DNA from: Bacteroidota bacterium | Lineage (GTDB): Bacteria; Bacteroidota; Bacteroidia; Chitinophagales; Chitinophagaceae | Length of the DNA stretch: 64,000 nucleotides | Reading direction: 5' to 3' | NCBI GenBank assembly: GCA_020161535.1 | Contig: JAIUNW010000010.1 | Span: forward strand, 62,001 to 126,000 | Shown here: piece by piece, positions 15,037 through 22,899 of the stretch | Position numbering within the stretch: position 1 is the stretch's first letter | Layout: every line of letters begins with the position of its first letter | Notes under the pieces: model-generated | Told to the model about the DNA's origin: nothing | Seen by the model: the letters and a program-made list of their open reading frames with translations, nothing else | The model's database searches: none | Position numbers and translations under genes: made by a program

Positions 15037-17442
15037 TTAATAGATTTTTTCCGTTCGGGTTAGTTTTCCTTCTGCATTGAGTCCTTCAATGATTACCCGG
15101 ATTTTTTTAGCCACATCATTGTTGTAGAAAGTAAAGAAGATGCGCCGGTTGTTTTTATCGGTGTAGATGGCAGGATTCCAGTACAGCGTTGTGCGCAGGT
15201 CGGGCTGTGCATTGGCCTCGTCGTATTTTTCGTAGTCGGGTGAAAAGAATTGTTTCACCGGCTGGTAACCAGCAATCTTGTAGGCGTTTAGTCCTTGTAC
15301 ATTATCGTTTTTGGCGGCAGATCCTCTTTTTGCATAGACCGCGATGGCGCCACCGGAACCGCCGAAGCCACCCATGAATGGCGGACGAAACACTTTGATC
15401 ATCGCGATATCATTCATGTTCATGCCCTGGATCATGCTGAGGTCGCTGGGCATTTCATTGTAATACAGCGATGGCGTGCTTCCGCGCCAGCTCATCGACA
15501 TCTGGGTACCGGTGCCGGTGATTTGCAGGCCGGCCACACGGCCCTGGAGGTATTGCAATACGGTAAGCGCACCGCGCGCCGACGGATCATCTTCTAACAG
15601 GAATGTATAACCGTCGCCCCCGCGAAAAAGCCCCGAAGTATATTCGGCATCCATGATGTCTTTCTTGGATTTAGCTTTCGCCGTCACGGTCACGCCTGCC
15701 AATGTTTTGACCTTGTTTTTCCCTTCAATGGTTTCGATGTTTCGTGCAGCAATAGAATTGTTTTTGGCAATGACATCGCTGGGAAATTTCGGCAGGTGAA
15801 AAGCCAGGCTGCTATCTGCTTTGAAAGGCATTGGTTTCAGGATGAAATCATTCTTCATGTCGAAGATGGCCTTGCTGGTAAGCAGCTTGTTTTTGTCGTT
15901 GCTGAATTGGTAATAGAGTTTTGCAGTATCATAAAACAGCATGCCCGACAATTGAAATTTACCATCCTGCCCAACAGGGAAAGTAAATACATCCTGTCCC
16001 TGGCTCTTGGTTTCCATAATGGCAGTGATTTCCTTTTGGTTGAGTTCAGCACGATTGAGTCCGCTGATATTGCCCAACACCGTAATATAATTATCGGGCG
16101 GGTAATTGATTTTTGGCCAGCGTTGTGCAAGTACGTCTTCCCAATTGAAACGACGCCAGCCATTGGTAAGCATCAACAAGTCGAGTCCGGCAGTAACAGA
16201 ATCTGCTTCACTGCTGAAATACCAGGCAGGATTGTGGATATATCCTTTCAGGTCGCTGCTGAGAAAAATATTGGAATAGATATCGTCTTCCACCACCTGC
16301 GGCGGGTTGAGTCCGGCGTCGGTTATCGACATCGATAAATTACAAACGATGGTATCGGGCACATCAATCTGGATAACATTTTTGCCACGCTTGTCGGTGT
16401 TTTTCACCGGCGTATTGAGGTCGGTGATAAAATAATAATCCTGGTGATTGACAAAGGCGATTCTTTCGGCCAGTGGTTTGTTCTGGCTGTCGAAAATGGT
16501 GAGCTGAACAATGCCCGTTGGCAGGTTTTCCCCCGGGATGGTCGCTTTCACGCCTTCTGTTTTGCTGAGGTTCAATTTTGCCTGGTACAGCATTTGTTGT
16601 TGCTGCTGCGCCACCACGGTTAATGATTGCAGGTTTTCAGACGCATCATTTCTTCTACGTACGGTGAATTGCAGGCCTGCAGCCGATCCGGACACTTCGA
16701 GGGTGATATTGTTGCGGGTGGTTTCAGGCAGTTTCGTTTTTTGCAGTTTGCCGGCGGGGTCTTTCCATGCCGCGACCAGGCCACTAACGGGAACAAGCAA
16801 CCGAAAACTACCCATGCCGTCGTGAATCGATTTAAAGTCGGTGATCTTTTTGCCGGCAGCGTCCTGGATTTGACCGTCGATATTGAAGGGCATACCCCGC
16901 TGGTCATAGGCTTTGAAAGCGATATTGGTTTCTATGCCTTCCACCAGGTCACCACCTTCCGGAAAGAAATTAAGCGTGTATACCGGCGCGACTGGTTTTT
17001 TTGCCGCCGCATTTTTAATGATGACGCCGATGGCGCGGGTATAGATAAAGTCTTCGCTGAAATTCAGCATCCACTGGGTATAGGCCCGCACATAGATGAC
17101 AGAATCGTTGTAGTCGGTGGGTATGTCGAGCGCTGCCGCTGAGCCGCCGACGATTATGGGGGTGATGCGGCGATCGATTACTTTGCCTTTGGTATCAATT
17201 AGTTCAGCATATACGTTTTTACTGATGTTCGACAGCATGTTCGAGGCCATCAGGTAAGACTTGAAGAAAATGGTTTCGCCCGGGTTGTAGGCGTTTTTGT
17301 CGTAGTGCAGGTACAATTTTTCTTGCGGATAACCCGATTCGAGTTTACTGAGCAGGGAGTCGATCGGTTGCGCTTGAAGCGAGCCGGCAGCAAACAATAC
17401 CATTATCAGGGACAGGAAACGGGTCCAATTCATTCTTTTCAT
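15037..17442 (-). CDS. Exported TonB-plug/macroglobulin-like protein
   Basis: The 801-residue protein has a signal peptide (about 1-25, cleavage after SLQAQ). An MG2-like beta domain follows (LHYDKNAYNPGETIFFKSYL, about 45-64) and further macroglobulin-type repeats. From about residue 600 there is a TonB receptor plug-like segment (LAGVTVTAK, VLQYLQGRVAGLQIT, GGSGGAIAVYAKRG). There is no beta-barrel long enough for a transporter. The family is frequent in Bacteroidota with unknown function; an envelope role linked to peptides or polysaccharide handling is a guess. It is transcribed in the same direction as the S9 peptidase gene, with a palindromic repeat between. Confidence 0.8.
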   Translation of the reverse strand: MKRMNWTRFLSLIMVLFAAGSLQAQPIDSLLSKLESGYPQEKLYLHYDKNAYNPGETIFFKSYLMASNMLSNISKNVYAELIDTKGKVIDRRITPIIVGGSAAALDIPTDYNDSVIYVRAYTQWMLNFSEDFIYTRAIGVIIKNAAAKKPVAPVYTLNFFPEGGDLVEGIETNIAFKAYDQRGMPFNIDGQIQDAAGKKITDFKSIHDGMGSFRLLVPVSGLVAAWKDPAGKLQKTKLPETTRNNITLEVSGSAAGLQFTVRRRNDASENLQSLTVVAQQQQQMLYQAKLNLSKTEGVKATIPGENLPTGIVQLTIFDSQNKPLAERIAFVNHQDYYFITDLNTPVKNTDKRGKNVIQIDVPDTIVCNLSMSITDAGLNPPQVVEDDIYSNIFLSSDLKGYIHNPAWYFSSEADSVTAGLDLLMLTNGWRRFNWEDVLAQRWPKINYPPDNYITVLGNISGLNRAELNQKEITAIMETKSQGQDVFTFPVGQDGKFQLSGMLFYDTAKLYYQFSNDKNKLLTSKAIFDMKNDFILKPMPFKADSSLAFHLPKFPSDVIAKNNSIAARNIETIEGKNKVKTLAGVTVTAKAKSKKDIMDAEYTSGLFRGGDGYTFLLEDDPSARGALTVLQYLQGRVAGLQITGTGTQMSMSWRGSTPSLYYNEMPSDLSMIQGMNMNDIAMIKVFRPPFMGGFGGSGGAIAVYAKRGSAAKNDNVQGLNAYKIAGYQPVKQFFSPDYEKYDEANAQPDLRTTLYWNPAIYTDKNNRRIFFTFYNNDVAKKIRVIIEGLNAEGKLTRTEKIY

Positions 17443-17519
17443 AGACTGCGCACAGGATGAGGGGCCAATTTCCTTTATTTTTTGGATAATTGGCTAGCCG
17501 GGTTTTGTGGTTGCGGACT

Positions 17520-17558
17520 ACCCGACGGGTGCAACCCGACGGGTTGCACCCGTCGGGT
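17520..17558. repeat. Palindromic 14-bp-period repeat, three units
   Basis: Units of ACCCGWCGGGT start at 17520, 17534 and 17548, each separated by 3 nt. Outer arms of 14 bp (17521-17534 and 17544-17557) are perfectly complementary around CCCGACGGG. It lies 19 nt beyond the S9 peptidase stop. The same element recurs at 19785-19815 and 36035-36059. No U run follows, so it is not a standard terminator. Confidence 0.9.
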
Positions 17559-17576
17559 GGAAAAAAGCAACACCTT

Positions 17577-19709
17577 TTAGCGGTAGCGTTCGAAAAACTC
17601 CCAGGTGCGCAGCATTTGGTCCATGCGCTGGCGGTTATTGCCCGCGCGGGTGATCTCGTGGGTGGCGCCGGGATGACGTACGTATTCCACCGGCCGCCCC
17701 AGCACTTTGAGGCTTTTATAGAGTTGTTCGCTTTGGATTACGCCCGTGCGCAGGTCGTTTTCACCATGAAAAATAATATAGGGGGTGGTGATTTTATCAA
17801 CATAGCTGATCGGCGATTCGCGTTCCAGCATTTGCAGGGTTTCGGGCTGCCAGGGGTAGCCGCCGAAATAATTGGGCACGAGGCGCCAGGCATTGCCTTC
17901 GCCGAAGAAAGTGCGAAGATCATATACCCCGCGCTGGCTGCAGGCGGCTGCGAAACGATGGTCGTGACCGAGTATATAGGCGCCGAGATAGCCCGCATAA
18001 GAGCCGCCTGTCAGGAAAAGTTTGCTGCTGTCGGCCCAACCGGCTGCCACGGTTTCATCGAGTGCGTGCAGCACATCTTCCATCGGGCCCTTGCCCCAGT
18101 CGTTGACATTGGCGCGGAGAAATTCCAGTCCGTAGCCACCCGAACCTCGTGGATTGCTGTAAACCACGCCATAACCTTTGCCGGCAAAATATTGGAATTC
18201 GTGCCACATACTGGCTTCACCCGGTCCCCACATAGCCGAAGGGCCGCCATGGATTTCGAGTAACAACGGAAATTTTTTGTCCGCACTGAAATTGGTTGGC
18301 TTCATGATCCAATACTCAATGGTTTGGCCTTTTTCATTCTTGAAGCTGTGTTTTTCGGGGATGCTTAACGTACGTTGAGCCAGCCAGCTATTGTTGAAGC
18401 TGGTCAGTGTTTTTTCATTTTTGCCCAGGAGGTCGGCCGTGTATAATTCAGATGGATCTTTGACCATCACTTTGCTGTAAAGTAATTTGTTATTGGCCAC
18501 AGAAAGGGCGCCCGCGCCTTCATCGGTAGAACTGAGCGTCTGGAATTTTTTGGTTTTGATGTCGTATCGAAAGATGATGACGCCGCCATTGCTCTGCGCC
18601 AGTCCGTAGACCGACTCATCGCCCTTGAATTTGATATTCGATTTGTTTCGATCGAGGGGGATGTTGGCAAAATCGGCTGCTGTTCCGCCGACCGGCATAA
18701 TCGCTAATTCGGGAACGGTGACGAATCCCTGGGGACCATGAGAAACGGCGAGCCATTTGCCATTGGCAGACACAGCGGCGAGCGTGTAGTTGTAGTCTTT
18801 TTTTACCAGAAAAGGTTGGGGGGCGGCGGCATTGGTATCAATCAGGTAGATGCCGGCGCCGAGGCTGCGATCGGGATGAATGTCGAGATCGGCGCGGGCC
18901 GATACCAATAAGTTGCTGTTGCTGATGAATTGTGGATTGTTATACGTATTGAAACCGGTGGTCAGTTGTTTGGGCGTGGCGCCGGGGATGGCTTTCACCA
19001 GAAAGACATGTTCCAGGTTCATATCGCCATTGGTGGTGGATTCTTCCTGGAAATTGAGGCGGTTGATCAGTTTGGCTTTTTTGTCTTTTTCATTCAGTTG
19101 CAGCCAGGCGCGCACTTCTTCGATAGTACCGTCGGGGTTCGGTGTGGCCTTGCTGTTGTTGAGAAAACTGTTTTCGAGTTTTGGCCTTTCAACAGGCCAG
19201 GTGGGCAGGGACTTGGTTTTGTTGTACAGACTGTCGTTGGCATATTCCCGCCAGGGGAAAGCCATCGAAAAGGCAATGTATTTAGAATCGGGACTCCATT
19301 GGGGGTTAACAGCACTGTATTTTCCGCTGGTCAGTTGTTGCGCTTCACCGCCATCGAGGGGAAGCAGGAAGATTTGCGATTTGCCGTCGACGGCGCGCAC
19401 GAAAGCGATGGTTTTGCCATCGGGCGATAGGCTCAACTGGCTGGAAGATTCTTTCGCGGCAGTGAGGGCGCGGGGTGCCGAACTGCCATCGGTATTCAGC
19501 AGGTAGATCTGGGTCTTGTATTGATATTCCCATTTTTTTTCTGGCTCGGCTTCAATGCTGGTGAGGGTAAAATAAGCCTTGCTGCCATCGGGCGAAATTT
19601 CCGTGCTACCCACCGTTTTGATATTGAGCATATCCGTTAACTGAATGGGTTTTTGGGCCGACAGCTTCACCACAATGGCGAGCAGTAGCAGAATGGTTGA
19701 AGATCTCAT
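17577..19709 (-). CDS. Exported S9 family prolyl oligopeptidase
   Basis: The 710-residue serine peptidase has a signal peptide (about 1-18, LSAQ), an N-terminal beta-propeller built from WD40/TolB-like blades (for example LSPDGKTIAFVRA, WSPDSKYIAFS), and a C-terminal alpha/beta hydrolase domain. The triad is visible: Ser in GGSYAGYLG, Asp in HGENDLRTG and His in HPGATHEITRAG. The layout is that of acylaminoacyl-peptidases and dipeptidyl-peptidase-like enzymes, probably periplasmic and trimming short peptides. A TATATTGC -7-like box lies shortly upstream of the start. Confidence 0.93.
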   Translation of the reverse strand: MRSSTILLLLAIVVKLSAQKPIQLTDMLNIKTVGSTEISPDGSKAYFTLTSIEAEPEKKWEYQYKTQIYLLNTDGSSAPRALTAAKESSSQLSLSPDGKTIAFVRAVDGKSQIFLLPLDGGEAQQLTSGKYSAVNPQWSPDSKYIAFSMAFPWREYANDSLYNKTKSLPTWPVERPKLENSFLNNSKATPNPDGTIEEVRAWLQLNEKDKKAKLINRLNFQEESTTNGDMNLEHVFLVKAIPGATPKQLTTGFNTYNNPQFISNSNLLVSARADLDIHPDRSLGAGIYLIDTNAAAPQPFLVKKDYNYTLAAVSANGKWLAVSHGPQGFVTVPELAIMPVGGTAADFANIPLDRNKSNIKFKGDESVYGLAQSNGGVIIFRYDIKTKKFQTLSSTDEGAGALSVANNKLLYSKVMVKDPSELYTADLLGKNEKTLTSFNNSWLAQRTLSIPEKHSFKNEKGQTIEYWIMKPTNFSADKKFPLLLEIHGGPSAMWGPGEASMWHEFQYFAGKGYGVVYSNPRGSGGYGLEFLRANVNDWGKGPMEDVLHALDETVAAGWADSSKLFLTGGSYAGYLGAYILGHDHRFAAACSQRGVYDLRTFFGEGNAWRLVPNYFGGYPWQPETLQMLERESPISYVDKITTPYIIFHGENDLRTGVIQSEQLYKSLKVLGRPVEYVRHPGATHEITRAGNNRQRMDQMLRTWEFFERYR

Positions 19710-19784
19710 GGCTGGTGGAGTGATTTAGCGGCAATATAAAATTGAAAATGTTCGCTTCTTCACAGTGGCCCGATTTTGCCAAGT

Positions 19785-19815
19785 TTTACCCGTCGGGTGC
19801 CACCCGACGGGTAAA
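19785..19815. repeat. Palindromic 14-bp-period repeat, two units
   Basis: Perfect 15-bp arms (19785-19799 and 19801-19815) surround one base and contain ACCCGTCGGGT and ACCCGACGGGT 14 bp apart. It is the same family as 17520-17558. It lies 12 bp after the DUF5107 stop and upstream of the S9 peptidase gene. Confidence 0.9.
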
Positions 19816-19827
19816 TTCGACCAGCAG

Positions 19828-22800
19828 CTAGAAGCCTGCCTCGCTAAGCGCTTTGAGTAGGCGAAGATTGGACTCATCGGCCGTTTCGGGTGCGGGCAGC
19901 GGGCTGGCATTGGTTCCTGACAAGGCAGCTTCTGCTTTTGCTACGATCCAATTGTTGGATGGATAAAAATTCCTGACCGTGTTTTCTTTTTTTGCGTTGT
20001 AAGCGATGATGCGCTGCAGGAGGTCGCTGTCTTTTTTGCCGGTGCGTAAACCGCATTGGTATTCGAGCCACTGTTCCAGGCGCTGGTCGATGTTTTCCCC
20101 ATAGGGCTTGCCTACGCCGAGCCGCTCTGGCCATTGGCGCGAAGCATTGATATAGGTCAGTGCTTTTTTATAATTTTTATGGCGCATGGCGGCGATGGCC
20201 TGCATGAGTTTCGCTTCGCGGAACAAATCGCGCCCTTCGGTGGCGCCTTCAAAGGGAATAACATTGATTTTATTCAGGATCTGATCGGCGCTGGCAAACT
20301 GCCCATCGATCAACAAAGTTTTCGCATACAGCAGGCCCATGATATAGTCTTTCGGATGGGCCGACATATAAGGCGTCAGCAAGGCTATTGCTTTTTTCGG
20401 TTGTTCGTAACGGTTATAAGCAACCGAAACGGCTTTCAGGTAACGCCAGGATTGATCGAGCGAATACGCTTTTTCATAATCGGCAAGGCTGGCGGTATTT
20501 CCAGGCAGCGCTGCGCGGAAGGCATAATAAGGTGCCCAGTTGGTTTCTTCGTTGTTACTTAACAATGTTAGTGTTTCATCAGCCCGGTTTTTTTCGCGTA
20601 GAATAAGTGCTTGTAGCCAGCGGAGTTTCCAATGATCCTGTTGTTGGCGCTGCCATTGAATGGCCTGCCAGGTGATGGCGCGGTAGGGGAAAACAAAATC
20701 GAGCGACAGGTCCCCGATGTTGACAGGCTTTTTTTCCAGCCAGGCGATGAGCAGTTTCGTTTCGGCATTGGCGGGGCTGGCTTTCAGCAGGGCCAATGCG
20801 GTATTTGTGTCGCCTGCTTCTATGTACCAGGCAGCACGCTCGATCCAGGATTCGATGGGTAGTTCATTGCGCACAACCAATTGCAGTTGGTTGAATTGCC
20901 GGTTGCCGGCTATTGCGTCTTTTTCGGCGGCCGCGAAATGGTTGAGTGGATCGATACGGAGGATTTCGGTTAAGTAATGGTTGGCATCGGCGCTGCCACG
21001 ATGATAATATGCCAGCAATTGAAGAGCGTCGATGTTTAAGGCATTGGTCAGCAACGATTGGTTGGCGTTGTAGATGGCGCGGTTTTTAGCGCCTTGTTTC
21101 CATTGCAGGCGGCTGAGGCGGGCAAGCGCAGCGCTGCGCCAGGCAGGGTCGAGGCTGGCGATGGAAAACCCGTCGATGGCATTTGTTTCGTCGTTCAGGG
21201 CTTCGTTGGCCAGTCCATAGAAATAATTTGACGCACCCTGGTGGGTATCGATCGAGAGGGCTTTTTTGGCATAGGCCAGTGCCTCTTTAAATAGCAGCTT
21301 ACGATACATTACTTCACTCATTGCGTTAAGTGCCGGGAGGTAATTGCTGTCTATTTGCAGGGCGGCGAGAAAGGATTGTTCAGCGCCGGCAAAATTTTTC
21401 ATCGCCAGTGCTTCGCGTCCCCTGGTGTAGCGGCCAAATGCCGACTCCCAATCAAAGCTTGCAGGCGCATCAAGTGGTCGCGCCAGGTCACCATCATTCG
21501 GATCGGTTCTGTAAACAAATTCATGTGCCGGTAGCAGTAAGCGCAGTTCATTGGTTGGCTGGGCCTGTTGCAATGGCATGGAATCGCGGTAAACAGCCAG
21601 TGTGCTGAGGTTTATCTTTTTCGCATATACAATACCGTTATGGTTGCTGATGATTATACTATCGGTGAATGGCTGGTTGGCCGATACCTGCCAACGCAAA
21701 TAGCCATTTGCTATTTCCAGGTGAACCACGCCGAAGTCGGCGGCCTTGCTGATGCCACTTGTGTTTTTAACCGGATACCAATATTCGGTCCAGGTATCGG
21801 TTCCGTAGGGATGAAAACTGATGTGTTTAAACGGCGTTTGGGAACTGCCTTCTCCATTTTGATTGAAGAGTCGACCGCTTTGCAGTTCCACATATTGTCC
21901 TGTATTATCTGAGAGGAGTTTTTCCCAGATCATGCCTTGGTTAGAGAGTCCCCAGATCCAAATTTTGGTACCTGCTTTTTGCTCATGTCGTCCGTAGCGA
22001 ACCATGCCAAAATTGTCCTTGTGCCAATAGGCGCCAGAGAAATCGGCATTCTTACCGAACACATGATAGGATTTGTAGGTGCCGAAATTATTTTCCCTAT
22101 ACCAATTCAAATGATGCCCGTCTTTGTCTATCGGCCAGGGGGCATGTTCTCCCTCGTGCCCCAGGTACTGGGTGCCGGGATAAATGAATTCAAGGTCGTC
22201 GCTTGCTTTTAGGCCTGCGTTCATCCAATGATAATAAGGTTGTTCAAGCGGGGAGGAACTGTACCAGGTGGTGCTGGTACTGAATACCGCCTGGTCTTTG
22301 GGCAAACGAATTTCCATGCGCCAGTAACTGCGACTCAACAATTCAAAAACGCCAATGATACAACTGGCACTGCCGTCGTCGTTTTGTCGAACCAGGTAGT
22401 CGACCGGCGTGGCGCAATTCGGCGTGTGACCGATGATGCCGAAATTTGCTTCGAGTCCGCCGCTGGTCCACGGTCCGCGCATCGCGATGTCCCTGAACTT
22501 AATAACTGCATTGTCGTAGAAAAAGGGTTTCCCGGTTGATTTTTCAATCGCTGTCCAAATCTTACCGCCAATTTCCGGGAGGATCTGCAGGCGAACGAAA
22601 TCATTTTCCAGTTCGACCACTTTCCAGGATTTTTTTACGGGTTCATTCGTGAAGCCGTCGAAGCGGAAATAGGGATAGAGGGCTGTTTGAAGCGGCACCG
22701 GATCGGGGTCAGAAAAAGGATAGGTAGTATATTCTTTGTTGAACTCACGGATATGGGTAGCCGATTGTGCCGTGGCTGACAAAGTGGCGCTGCCAATGGT

Positions 22801-22830
22801 CAATAGTAACAGAGAAATCTTTTTTACCAT
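19828..22830 (-). CDS. Exported DUF5107 protein with TPR repeats
   Basis: The 1000-residue protein has a signal peptide (about 1-22). The DUF5107 domain (about 60-380) has the aldose-mutarotase-like signature LQILPEIGGKIWTAIEKSTGKPFFYDN. From about residue 470 tetratricopeptide-like helices follow (AEQSFLAALQIDSNYLPALNAMSEVMYR and further units). DUF5107 proteins occur in carbohydrate loci and look like carbohydrate-binding beta-sandwiches; no reaction is established. The next upstream gene on the same strand is a putative glycoside hydrolase, so a joint role in glycan breakdown is a fair inference. Confidence 0.88.
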   Translation of the reverse strand: MVKKISLLLLTIGSATLSATAQSATHIREFNKEYTTYPFSDPDPVPLQTALYPYFRFDGFTNEPVKKSWKVVELENDFVRLQILPEIGGKIWTAIEKSTGKPFFYDNAVIKFRDIAMRGPWTSGGLEANFGIIGHTPNCATPVDYLVRQNDDGSASCIIGVFELLSRSYWRMEIRLPKDQAVFSTSTTWYSSSPLEQPYYHWMNAGLKASDDLEFIYPGTQYLGHEGEHAPWPIDKDGHHLNWYRENNFGTYKSYHVFGKNADFSGAYWHKDNFGMVRYGRHEQKAGTKIWIWGLSNQGMIWEKLLSDNTGQYVELQSGRLFNQNGEGSSQTPFKHISFHPYGTDTWTEYWYPVKNTSGISKAADFGVVHLEIANGYLRWQVSANQPFTDSIIISNHNGIVYAKKINLSTLAVYRDSMPLQQAQPTNELRLLLPAHEFVYRTDPNDGDLARPLDAPASFDWESAFGRYTRGREALAMKNFAGAEQSFLAALQIDSNYLPALNAMSEVMYRKLLFKEALAYAKKALSIDTHQGASNYFYGLANEALNDETNAIDGFSIASLDPAWRSAALARLSRLQWKQGAKNRAIYNANQSLLTNALNIDALQLLAYYHRGSADANHYLTEILRIDPLNHFAAAEKDAIAGNRQFNQLQLVVRNELPIESWIERAAWYIEAGDTNTALALLKASPANAETKLLIAWLEKKPVNIGDLSLDFVFPYRAITWQAIQWQRQQQDHWKLRWLQALILREKNRADETLTLLSNNEETNWAPYYAFRAALPGNTASLADYEKAYSLDQSWRYLKAVSVAYNRYEQPKKAIALLTPYMSAHPKDYIMGLLYAKTLLIDGQFASADQILNKINVIPFEGATEGRDLFREAKLMQAIAAMRHKNYKKALTYINASRQWPERLGVGKPYGENIDQRLEQWLEYQCGLRTGKKDSDLLQRIIAYNAKKENTVRNFYPSNNWIVAKAEAALSGTNASPLPAPETADESNLRLLKALSEAGF

Positions 22831-22899
22831 GCTTTTCCGTTTAAAGGTTTAATAACTGCCGTTTATCGGTTTGTTAATGGCTTAATCGTTCAACGTCAA

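Noticed and set aside
17520..17558. Palindromic repeats as rho-independent terminators
   Set aside because: No U run follows on either strand, and the copy at 36035 sits in a promoter region. A dispersed repeat family fits better.
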